Origin: Helicobacteraceae bacterium
GTDB taxonomy: Bacteria; Campylobacterota; Campylobacteria; Campylobacterales; SZUA-545
Direction of reading: 5' to 3'
DNA length: 7,881 bases
NCBI GenBank assembly: GCA_011390075.1
Contig: JAABTA010000032.1
Span: 1-7,881 of the forward strand
Positions 1 to 6,072 of this stretch are shown here, piece by piece. The first letter of the stretch is position 1. Every line of letters begins with the position of its first letter. Made by a program: the position numbers and the translations under genes. The notes beneath the pieces are model-generated. The model saw only the letters and a program-made list of their open reading frames with translations, was not told the origin of the DNA and made no database searches.

Positions 1-287
1 CAATGAGTTTTCCTAAAGGATATGAGATTCAGATTCGCCCTAGAAGTGGGTTAGCTTACAAGCACGGAATTACTTGTCTAAACACTCCAGGGACTATTGA
101 TAGTGATTATAGAGGAGAGTTTATGGTGCTACTTATTAATCATGGTCAGGAAGATTTTCATATTGCAAAGGGCGAAAGAATTGCTCAAGCTGTTGTCAAA
201 GAGGTAGTGCAAGGAAGCTTTTGTGAGGTAGAAGCGCTAGACGATACTGCCAGAGGTGCTGGTGGATTTGGCAGTACAGGTAAGTAA
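1..287 (+). CDS. dut: dUTP diphosphatase, 3' part (5' end outside window)
   Basis: This is the C-terminal part of a trimeric dUTPase, which hydrolyses dUTP to dUMP and pyrophosphate. It keeps uracil out of DNA and supplies dUMP for thymidylate synthesis. Four of the five family motifs are visible: motif 2 RPRSGLA, motif 3 around NTPGTIDSDYRGE (the IDxDYRG segment shapes the uracil pocket and water-activating Asp), motif 4 GERIAQ, and the flexible glycine-rich motif 5 RGAGGFGSTG just before the stop. Motif 1 (normally near the N-terminus, AGxDL-like) is missing, and the frame is open to the left edge. The ATG at position 3 is therefore an internal Met, and roughly one third of the usual 140-150 residues lies upstream. 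The gene ends with TAA and is followed by an AT-rich gap with hairpins before argC. The protein is soluble and cytoplasmic. Identification is firm; only the 5' end is unknown. Confidence 0.95.
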   Translation, partial: MSFPKGYEIQIRPRSGLAYKHGITCLNTPGTIDSDYRGEFMVLLINHGQEDFHIAKGERIAQAVVKEVVQGSFCEVEALDDTARGAGGFGSTGK

Positions 288-335
288 TTAAATAATATTA
301 AGATAACGAAGTTATTAATAGCAACTAGTTGCGTG

Positions 336-359
336 GGCACTCTGCCGAAGAGTCCTTTT
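336..359 (+). terminator. terminator-like hairpin between dut and argC
   Basis: ACTCT (339-343) pairs with AGAGT (349-353) around the 5-nt loop GCCGA. With C338 bulged, G336-G337 can also pair with C354-C355. Four T residues (356-359) follow immediately. This has the shape of a weak Rho-independent terminator after dut. The U run is short and the stem has a bulge, so it may be leaky or conditional. Its right arm overlaps the left arm of the next hairpin, which covers the argC ribosome-binding site. Function is inferred only from the fold. Confidence 0.45.
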
Positions 360-379
360 GTGACTTGTTGCAAAAGGAG
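353..379 (+). promoter_or_regulatory. argC ribosome-binding site inside an inverted repeat
   Basis: The Shine-Dalgarno AAAGGAG (373-379) lies 9 nt upstream of ATG 389 and fixes that ATG as the argC start. The octamer TCCTTTTG (353-360) is perfectly complementary to CAAAAGGA (371-378) across a 10-nt loop. Folded, the RNA would bury most of the ribosome-binding site. The stem shares bases 353-355 with the terminator-like hairpin just upstream, so the two structures partly exclude each other. The SD is clear; the regulatory role of the stem is inference. Confidence 0.55.
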
Positions 380-388
380 TTCAAATAT

Positions 389-1405
389 ATGAAAGATATC
401 AATGTAGCACTGATTGGTGCTAGTGGTTATACAGGTTTGGAAATTGTAAAAATGTTGATTAACCACAAAAGATTTAATCTCCACTATGTTGCCAATACAA
501 CAGGGGATACTACTTTAGAGGAGTTGCACCCTGCTCTTAAAGATGTGGTGAATTTTCAAGTAGACAAGGCGGACGCTAAAGATGTAGCCAATGAGTGCGA
601 GCTAGCCTTTTTAGCACTGCCTCATAAGGCTTCTATGGGGTTTGCGAAAGAGCTGTTAGAACTTGGTGTCAAGGTTGTAGATCTCTCGGCAGACTATAGA
701 TTAGAGCTTGAAACCTACGAAGACTTTTATTGCGAACATGAAGACAAAGAGCACATTAAAGAGGCAGTATATGGCTTGCCTGAGATGTATAGAGAGGAGA
801 TTAAAAAGACCAATCTTGTGGCCAATCCTGGGTGTTATCCAACGGCTGCACTCATCCCACTTTTGCCATTTACTGATTTTATCGATGAGGGAAGCCCTAT
901 CTATATCGATGCAAAAACAGGTGTGAGTGGTGCAGGAAAAGGGTGCAAACCGATTACAGCCTTTGGGCACTTAAATGAGAACTTTTTTGCCTACTCGCCA
1001 CTAGGACACAGACACATGCCAGAGATAGAGGAGAAGCTTTTAAAACACAGTGGCAAAAATTATAATATTCTTTTTGTCCCGCAACTGTTGCCCATTACAA
1101 GAGGAATGTATGTCTCTACCTTTGTACAACTCAATAAAAGAGTAGATGACCCTGCTAAAATCTTAACAGAGTATTTTAAAGATGAGCCATTTATCCGTGT
1201 GAGAGAAACACCTGTCGATCTCAAAAGTGTTGCAGGAACTAATTTTTGTGATATCTATGCAGATATAAAAGAGGACTCACTCTATCTCTCAAGTTCTATA
1301 GACAATCTCTTAAAAGGGGCGTCTTCGGCAGCGGTGGCCAATGCCAATATTATGTTTGGCTTAGAAGAGGATGAGGGCATTCCAAAAATTGCCTATGTAC
1401 CCTAA
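389..1405 (+). CDS. argC: N-acetyl-gamma-glutamyl-phosphate reductase
   Basis: ArgC catalyses the NADPH-dependent reduction of N-acetyl-gamma-glutamyl phosphate to N-acetylglutamate semialdehyde, the third step of arginine (ornithine) biosynthesis in the cytoplasm. The N-terminus has the dinucleotide-binding turn GASGYTG (residues 10-16). The catalytic cysteine lies in NPGCYPT (Cys149), followed by the substrate-binding SGAGKG loop (180-185) and the GHRHMPE motif (206-212), which contains the catalytic histidine. At 338 aa it matches the short ArgC type (about 335-345 aa). I chose ATG 389, which has a good SD (AAAGGAG, 9 nt away) and puts MKDINVALIGASGYTG at the start as in homologues. A TTG at 329 would add 20 residues read from hairpin sequence and has no SD. 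The following phosphoesterase gene overlaps its 3' end by 11 nt. Identification is firm. Confidence 0.96.
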   Translation: MKDINVALIGASGYTGLEIVKMLINHKRFNLHYVANTTGDTTLEELHPALKDVVNFQVDKADAKDVANECELAFLALPHKASMGFAKELLELGVKVVDLSADYRLELETYEDFYCEHEDKEHIKEAVYGLPEMYREEIKKTNLVANPGCYPTAALIPLLPFTDFIDEGSPIYIDAKTGVSGAGKGCKPITAFGHLNENFFAYSPLGHRHMPEIEEKLLKHSGKNYNILFVPQLLPITRGMYVSTFVQLNKRVDDPAKILTEYFKDEPFIRVRETPVDLKSVAGTNFCDIYADIKEDSLYLSSSIDNLLKGASSAAVANANIMFGLEEDEGIPKIAYVP

Positions 1406-2120
1406 ACTTAAAGAGGGAGCTGTTTTGATCGCAGACTCTCACTACTCCCCTAAAAATCCCCATTTTTTAGAGTTTTTACAAAAAGTTGCCAGTGGCGCTA
1501 TTAAGACCTCGCAACTTATTTTTTTAGGGGATAATTTTGATCTGTTGATTCCTAGAATCAAAAAGACAGTCCACAACAACCTAGACGCTATCAAGCTTAT
1601 TCAAAAGATCTCTGAGACAAAAGAGGTTATCTATTTTGAGGGAAATCACGACTTTTTGTTGCAAAAGATCTTTCCAAAAGTAAAAATTTTTAGCTTTTTT
1701 CATCAGCCACAAATTTTTGAGTGCCAAGGAAAGACTTTGCTTATTTCCCATGGAGATAAAAGCAACAATCTTAAACACACCCTTACTACCAATCTTTTTA
1801 GAAATAGCGTTGTTGTGAATTTTCTTGATATTTTTACCCTTAATTTTTTAAATAATCGCTATATCGACACGCTTGTAGACAAATTGCTCAATAAAAAGAT
1901 CTGTTCTGAGATTGAGAATTTTGAGGCAATAACACACAAGAGAATTTTGAAAATCCGTCAAAATGTCGATTATATTATAGAAGGACATTTTCACCAAGGC
2001 AAAACGATGACTATAAGAAATAGCAAATATATTAATGTTGATAGTTTTGCGTGTAATCAAAGTTACCTTGTTGTACAATGCAGTCAAAATTCAATAAGTT
2101 TTACCAAGAAAACTTTGTAG
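1395..2120 (+). CDS. LpxH-like calcineurin-type metallophosphoesterase
   Basis: This is a 241-aa di-metal phosphoesterase with a complete ligand set: ADSHY (Asp14, His16), LGDNFD (Asp46), EGNHDFL (Asn84, His85), SHGD (His119) and EGHFH (His198, His200). The spacing of these residues closely follows what I recall for E. coli LpxH, the UDP-2,3-diacylglucosamine pyrophosphohydrolase that makes lipid X for lipid A. That is the most likely role, acting at the inner face of the cytoplasmic membrane. One difference is GNHD where LpxH has GNRD; Helicobacter pylori is known to use a divergent calcineurin-like enzyme called LpxJ for the same step. No signal peptide or membrane segment is visible. I prefer ATG 1395 (11-nt overlap with argC, MYPKLKEGAVLIADSH just before strand 1). 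ATG 1371 is possible and would add 8 residues. Neither has a well-spaced SD, so translation is probably coupled to argC. The family call is firm; the substrate is inferred. Confidence 0.85.
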   Translation: MYPKLKEGAVLIADSHYSPKNPHFLEFLQKVASGAIKTSQLIFLGDNFDLLIPRIKKTVHNNLDAIKLIQKISETKEVIYFEGNHDFLLQKIFPKVKIFSFFHQPQIFECQGKTLLISHGDKSNNLKHTLTTNLFRNSVVVNFLDIFTLNFLNNRYIDTLVDKLLNKKICSEIENFEAITHKRILKIRQNVDYIIEGHFHQGKTMTIRNSKYINVDSFACNQSYLVVQCSQNSISFTKKTL

Positions 2121-2123
2121 GAG
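2118..2123 (+). promoter_or_regulatory. cheV ribosome-binding site overlapping the upstream stop codon
   Basis: TAGGAG contains the TAG stop of the phosphoesterase (2118-2120) and lies 5 nt before ATG 2129. It decides the cheV start against the earlier in-frame ATG at 2078. It also places termination of one gene on the ribosome-binding site of the next, an arrangement that favours reinitiation. Confidence 0.75.
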
Positions 2124-2128
2124 CAAAG

Positions 2129-3073
2129 ATGGGTTCAGAACGCGGTGAACTAAAAGTTGGCACCAACGAGATGGAACTTGTTGACTTTAGAATCCTCAAA
2201 AAGATGGGTGATAAGGTCTATGAGGGCATCTATGGTGTAAATGTTGCTAAAGTAAAAGAGATTATAAAAATCCCCAAACTCACAGAACTTCCAGGATCTC
2301 CAGATTATATTGAAGGTATTTTTGATTTAAGGGGAGTTGTTATTCCTGTTGTCAATTTGGCAAAGTGGATGAAGATAGAAGTGCCACAAGGGGTCAAAGC
2401 AAAACCTAGAATTGTCATTGCCGAGTTTAGCGATATCTCAGTTGGGTTTATTGTGAGTGAAGCCAAAAGAATTAGAAGAATTTCATGGGCGGATATAGAA
2501 CCCGCTACATTTAGTGCCAGTGATGGTGCCCTTGATAGAGGAAAAGTTACAGGTGTAACAAAAATTGAAAATGACGATGTACTTTTGATTTTGGACTTTG
2601 AAAGTATTGTTAAAGATCTTGGTCTGTACCATCCAGAAGTTGAGGCAAATGTCTCTTTAGAGAAGTTTGAAGGTGGAGCTTTAATTTTAGATGATAGTAT
2701 TACAGCTAGAAGAATTGTCAAAGAAGCACTAGAGGCAATGGGTCTTAGAGTGTATGAAGCCAGCGATGGTGCAGAGGGTCTTAAAAAGCTTGATGATTTA
2801 GCCAACCAGTATGGTGAACGCCTGAAAGATGAGCTAAAAATTATTATTAGTGATGTAGAGATGCCAAAAATGGATGGTTTCCATTTTGCTGCTAAGGCAA
2901 AAGATGATCCGCGTTTTAGAGAGATACCAATTGTGTTTAACTCTTCTATTAGTGATCACTTTAGTGAAATAAGAGGTAAAGAGGCCGGTGGTGAAGGTTA
3001 TCTTGTTAAATTTGATGCTAATCAGTTTATTCCTGAGATAGCAAAAGTTATTAGAAGACATATAAGTCAGTAG
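2129..3073 (+). CDS. cheV: chemotaxis coupling protein CheV (CheW domain plus receiver)
   Basis: CheV links chemoreceptors to the CheA kinase and carries a phosphorylatable receiver domain, often seen as an adaptation device or phosphate sink. The 314-aa protein opens with TNEMELVDFRI (12-22), the usual start of CheV in this phylum. A CheW domain spans about 15-165, with LPGSPDYIEGIFDLRGVVIPVVNL (54-77) as its signature. A receiver domain follows at about 183-311: acidic pair Asp188-Asp189, phosphoacceptor Asp242 in SDVEMPKMDG, Ser272 at the usual Thr/Ser switch position, and Lys294. The Lys is followed by Phe rather than the usual Pro, and about ten extra residues (around 222-234) sit before the phosphoacceptor strand. 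ATG 2129 is chosen for its SD at 2118-2123; it follows the phosphoesterase stop by 8 nt. cheA starts 14 nt downstream. Identification is firm. Confidence 0.95.
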   Translation: MGSERGELKVGTNEMELVDFRILKKMGDKVYEGIYGVNVAKVKEIIKIPKLTELPGSPDYIEGIFDLRGVVIPVVNLAKWMKIEVPQGVKAKPRIVIAEFSDISVGFIVSEAKRIRRISWADIEPATFSASDGALDRGKVTGVTKIENDDVLLILDFESIVKDLGLYHPEVEANVSLEKFEGGALILDDSITARRIVKEALEAMGLRVYEASDGAEGLKKLDDLANQYGERLKDELKIIISDVEMPKMDGFHFAAKAKDDPRFREIPIVFNSSISDHFSEIRGKEAGGEGYLVKFDANQFIPEIAKVIRRHISQ

Positions 3074-3087
3074 GCGAGGAAGAATTA

Positions 3088-5493
3088 ATGGATGAATTAC
3101 AAGAATTAACGCAAGATTTTCTAGTTGAAGCCTTTGAGATGATCGAACAGCTTGACCAAGATTTGGTTGAGTTAGAGTCAACGCCAGATGACCTTGATCT
3201 ATTAAATGGTATTTTTAGAGTTGCTCATACTATTAAAGGGTCTTCATCGTTTCTAAACTTTGATATCTTGACAAGACTGACCCACCACATGGAAGATGTC
3301 TTAAATCAAGCAAGAAGAGGTGATTTAAGCCTCAATGCTGAGATTATGGATGTTGTGCTTGAGTCAATTGACATGATGAAAGATCTCTTAGTTTGCATTA
3401 GAGACAGTGGAAACGATACAGAAGCAGGAATAGACATTGAGCCTGTGGTCACAAAGCTTGACGCTATTAGCAAAGATGGTACTGTAGAAAATGCAAAAGC
3501 TCCAGCTGAAGGCTCTAGTGAAGAGAAAAAAGATGAGCCGGCAATGCCTGTCGAGCCTATTGAAGAGGATGATGAGCCAGATTACGCCAATATGAGCGAT
3601 GATCAAGTAGAAGAAGAGATAGAGAGACTTCTTAAAATTAGGCAAGAAGAGGACAAAGCAAGAAGAGAGGCAAAAATTGCTGCAGGAGAGGATGTTCCTA
3701 TGCCTCCTCCATCTCCAGACGAGGGGCAACAAGAAGAGCCTAAAAAAGAGGAACCAAAACCAGAACCTGCAAAATCAGAAGCTCCAAAAACCCCACCACC
3801 TAAACCTGCAGCAAAACCAGCTGCTAAGCCAAAGGCTAAAAAAGATGAGGGTGTCACAACAGTTGAGCAAACCATTAGAGTAGATGTTAACAGACTCGAT
3901 CACCTCATGAACCTCATTGGTGAGCTTGTTCTTGGTAAGAATAGACTCTTGAAAATCTATGATGATGTGGAAGAGAGATATGAGGGTGAACAGTTCTTAG
4001 AAGAGCTCAATCAAGTGGTTTCCTCTGTCTCTATGGTAACAACCGATCTGCAAACAGCGGTTATGAAAACAAGAATGCTCGCCATTGGTAAAGTATTTAA
4101 TAAGTTTCCAAGAATGATAAGAGACTTAGCAAGAGAGCTTGGAAGAAAAATTGAGCTAGTCATCTCAGGGGAAGAGACAGAACTTGATAAATCAATTGTA
4201 GAGGTTATTGGTGATCCACTTGTCCATATTATTAGAAACTCATGCGATCACGGTATCGAGCCAATTGCAGACAGGGTTGCAGCAGGAAAACCTGAAACAG
4301 GTACTGTAAACCTAAAAGCCTATAACGAAGGAAACTCTATTGTTATAGAGATTGCTGACGATGGGAAAGGTCTTGATCCTGAGATGCTTAAATCTAAGTC
4401 ATTAGAAAAAGGCATCATTACTGAAAGAGAAGCTGACCAGATGAGTGATAAAGAGGCATTTGCCCTCATCTTTAAACCAGGTTTCTCAACAGCTGCACAG
4501 GTGACAAATGTTTCTGGCCGTGGTGTGGGTATGGATGTTGTGAAAACAAACATCGAAAAACTTAATGGTATTATCGAGATTGACTCCGAACTTGGTAAGG
4601 GAACAACAATTAAGTTAAAAATTCCTCTTACCCTTGCGATTATTCAAGCACTTATGGTAGGAGCACAAGAAGAGTACTACGCTATTCCATTGGCCTCTGT
4701 TTTAGAGACTGTGAGAATCTCGCAAGATGATATCTACACTGTTGAGAGTAAATCGGTGATGAGATTGAGAGAAGAGGTGCTCTCCTTGGTTCGACTAGGA
4801 GACATTTTTGGCGTCGAAAATGTGATGGATAGTGGTGAATTTACCTATGTTGTTGTTATTGGTCTTGCTGAATATAAACTTGGTCTCATTGTTGATACGC
4901 TTGTTGGGCAAGAAGAGATTGTTATTAAATCGTTAGGTGATTATCTGCAAGGTATAGAAGGTATTGCTGGGGCAACCATTAGAGGGGATGGTAGAGTGAC
5001 ACTCATTGTGGATGTAGCAGCTCTGATGCAACTTGCTAAAAATACAAAGAGTGCTGTTGAGTCACTTAATGAAAGTACCACAAAAGAGAAAGAGTCGCCT
5101 AGCGACTATAAAGTTTTAATGGTTGACGATTCTAAGATGGATAGAAAGATTATGAAAAAATCTATGGAACCACTTGGTGTGACAATTGTTGAGGCAGGCG
5201 ATGGTCAAGAGGCTCTTGGTATTGTCAAAAATGGGGAACACCAATTTGATGCATGTCTTATTGATATTGAGATGCCAAAGATGGATGGATACACCCTAGC
5301 AAGCGAAATTAGAAAATATTCGAGATTTAAACATATGCCTTTAATTGCTGTAACCTCTAGAACGAGTAAATCAGACAGAATGCGAGGTGTTGAGGTTGGT
5401 ATGAGTGAGTATATTACAAAACCTTACTCTCCAGATTATTTAATGAATGTGGTCAAAAGAAGCATTAACTATAAATTTAGTGTAGAAGGTTAA
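3088..5493 (+). CDS. cheA: chemotaxis histidine kinase CheA with C-terminal receiver (CheA-Y type)
   Basis: CheA is the central kinase of the chemotaxis array: it autophosphorylates in response to receptors and passes phosphate to response regulators. Domains in its 801 aa: P1/Hpt (about 1-110) with phospho-histidine His47 in AHTIKGSS; a long charged, Pro/Lys/Glu-rich linker (about 120-255); P3 dimerisation helices (about 258-330, TIRVDVNRLDHLMNLIGEL); the P4 ATPase (about 335-515) with N box HIIRNSCDHG (380-389), G1 box DDGKG (424-428) and G2 box GRGVGMD (477-483); a CheW-like P5 (about 520-655); and a receiver (about 672-795) with Asp680/Asp681, phosphoacceptor Asp726, Thr756 and Lys778. 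No P2 (CheY-binding) domain is recognisable. All catalytic residues are present. The ATG has a GAGGA SD 7 nt upstream. cheW begins 3 nt after the stop. The CheA-receiver fusion is typical of Campylobacterota. Confidence 0.97.
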   Translation: MDELQELTQDFLVEAFEMIEQLDQDLVELESTPDDLDLLNGIFRVAHTIKGSSSFLNFDILTRLTHHMEDVLNQARRGDLSLNAEIMDVVLESIDMMKDLLVCIRDSGNDTEAGIDIEPVVTKLDAISKDGTVENAKAPAEGSSEEKKDEPAMPVEPIEEDDEPDYANMSDDQVEEEIERLLKIRQEEDKARREAKIAAGEDVPMPPPSPDEGQQEEPKKEEPKPEPAKSEAPKTPPPKPAAKPAAKPKAKKDEGVTTVEQTIRVDVNRLDHLMNLIGELVLGKNRLLKIYDDVEERYEGEQFLEELNQVVSSVSMVTTDLQTAVMKTRMLAIGKVFNKFPRMIRDLARELGRKIELVISGEETELDKSIVEVIGDPLVHIIRNSCDHGIEPIADRVAAGKPETGTVNLKAYNEGNSIVIEIADDGKGLDPEMLKSKSLEKGIITEREADQMSDKEAFALIFKPGFSTAAQVTNVSGRGVGMDVVKTNIEKLNGIIEIDSELGKGTTIKLKIPLTLAIIQALMVGAQEEYYAIPLASVLETVRISQDDIYTVESKSVMRLREEVLSLVRLGDIFGVENVMDSGEFTYVVVIGLAEYKLGLIVDTLVGQEEIVIKSLGDYLQGIEGIAGATIRGDGRVTLIVDVAALMQLAKNTKSAVESLNESTTKEKESPSDYKVLMVDDSKMDRKIMKKSMEPLGVTIVEAGDGQEALGIVKNGEHQFDACLIDIEMPKMDGYTLASEIRKYSRFKHMPLIAVTSRTSKSDRMRGVEVGMSEYITKPYSPDYLMNVVKRSINYKFSVEG

Positions 5494-5496
5494 TCG

Positions 5497-5994
5497 ATGA
5501 GTGAGAAACTTCAAGAGGTATTAAAAAGCCAGCAAAAACAAAAAGACACTCCAGAAGAGAGCAAAGATGCAGGTGTGGTGCAGCTTGTCTGTTTTATGGT
5601 TGGGGATGAAGAGTTTGGTGTTCCAATTTTGAGTATTCAAGAAATTATCAAACCAATTGAGTGTACTAGAGTGCCATCAACTCCAAGTTATGTCTTAGGT
5701 GTTTTTAACCTTAGAGGCAGTGTTATTCCTTTGATTGATCTAAGACAAAAGTTTAAACTTCCAAAACAGAAAACCTCTGATGATACAAGATTTATTGTGA
5801 TTAGAAACGAAAATCAAGTGAGTGGTTTTGTCATTGATAGACTTACAGAGGCTATTAGAATTAATGAAGATAGAATTGACCCAGCTCCTGAGAATATGAA
5901 CGAAAATGACAATCATATTTATGGTGTTGGTAAAAGAGAAGATAGAATTATCTCTATTTTAAAGATTGACTCTTTACTGAAACGAACATTTTAA
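5497..5994 (+). CDS. cheW: chemotaxis coupling protein CheW
   Basis: CheW is a small scaffold that bridges the tips of chemoreceptors and the P5 domain of CheA at the membrane-associated array. The 165-aa protein is one CheW domain (about 27-160) after a polar, Lys/Gln/Glu-rich N-terminal tail of about 24 residues. The signature VPSTPSYVLGVFNLRGSVIP (59-78) is intact, including Asn71-Leu72-Arg73-Gly74, and is followed by the start of a strand-rich second half. It is the third CheW fold in a row, after CheV and CheA P5. The start ATG follows the cheA stop by 3 nt with SD AGAAGG (5484-5489), which lies within the end of cheA, so translational coupling is likely. A strong hairpin starts 5 nt after the stop codon. 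Identification is firm. Confidence 0.96.
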   Translation: MSEKLQEVLKSQQKQKDTPEESKDAGVVQLVCFMVGDEEFGVPILSIQEIIKPIECTRVPSTPSYVLGVFNLRGSVIPLIDLRQKFKLPKQKTSDDTRFIVIRNENQVSGFVIDRLTEAIRINEDRIDPAPENMNENDNHIYGVGKREDRIISILKIDSLLKRTF

Positions 5995-5998
5995 CCTA

Positions 5999-6028
5999 AG
6001 CCCACTTTGTCTGTGGGCTCCTCTTGCA
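5999..6028 (+). terminator. probable terminator after cheW
   Basis: AGCCCAC (5999-6005) and GTGGGCT (6013-6019) form a perfect 7-bp GC-rich stem with a 7-nt loop, starting 5 nt after the cheW stop. The following bases, CCTCTTGCA, are pyrimidine-rich but contain no real U run. It probably ends or attenuates the cheV-cheA-cheW message, perhaps with readthrough into serB. It might instead protect the 3' end of the chemotaxis mRNA. The stem is certain; the terminator role is likely. Confidence 0.6.
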
Positions 6029-6072
6029 TACTCTACTCTTTACGAGACACTAAAAAACTTTTAGGAAAATAT

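Noticed and set aside
329..388. TTG start at 329 giving argC 20 extra N-terminal residues
   Set aside because: No SD precedes it, the added residues are encoded by hairpin sequence, and ATG 389 has a well-spaced AAAGGAG and a family-like N-terminus.
333..392. A 19-codon GTG-start upstream ORF whose TGA overlaps the argC ATG (ATGA), a possible leader peptide
   Set aside because: No SD upstream of the GTG and only a single Arg codon (AGG), so nothing resembling an arginine attenuator peptide. The overlap is suggestive but could easily be chance.
2044..2079. Possible internal promoter before cheV (-10-like TACAAT at 2074-2079)
   Set aside because: No -35 element at a suitable distance and the site lies in coding DNA; too weak to annotate without start-site data.
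2078..2128. Earlier in-frame ATG for cheV at 2078
   Set aside because: It would overlap the phosphoesterase by 43 nt and add 17 non-family residues; ATG 2129 has a clear SD.
2305..2805. Long minus-strand open frame (166 codons) opposite cheV, with similar ones opposite cheA and dut
   Set aside because: Low-complexity Ser/Leu-rich or Gly/Ser-rich shadows of real coding genes, with no recognisable family.
2858..5288. Nearly identical 20-nt stretches in cheV (2858-2877) and cheA (5269-5288)
   Set aside because: Both encode the conserved receiver motif EMPKMDG; shared protein motif and codon choice explain the match.
6024..6055. Possible serB promoter (-35-like TTGCAT at 6024-6029)
   Set aside because: No acceptable -10 hexamer about 17 nt downstream.
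6007..6072. TTG start at 6007 extending serB by 22 residues
   Set aside because: It starts inside the terminator-like hairpin, has no SD and the extension does not resemble SerB.
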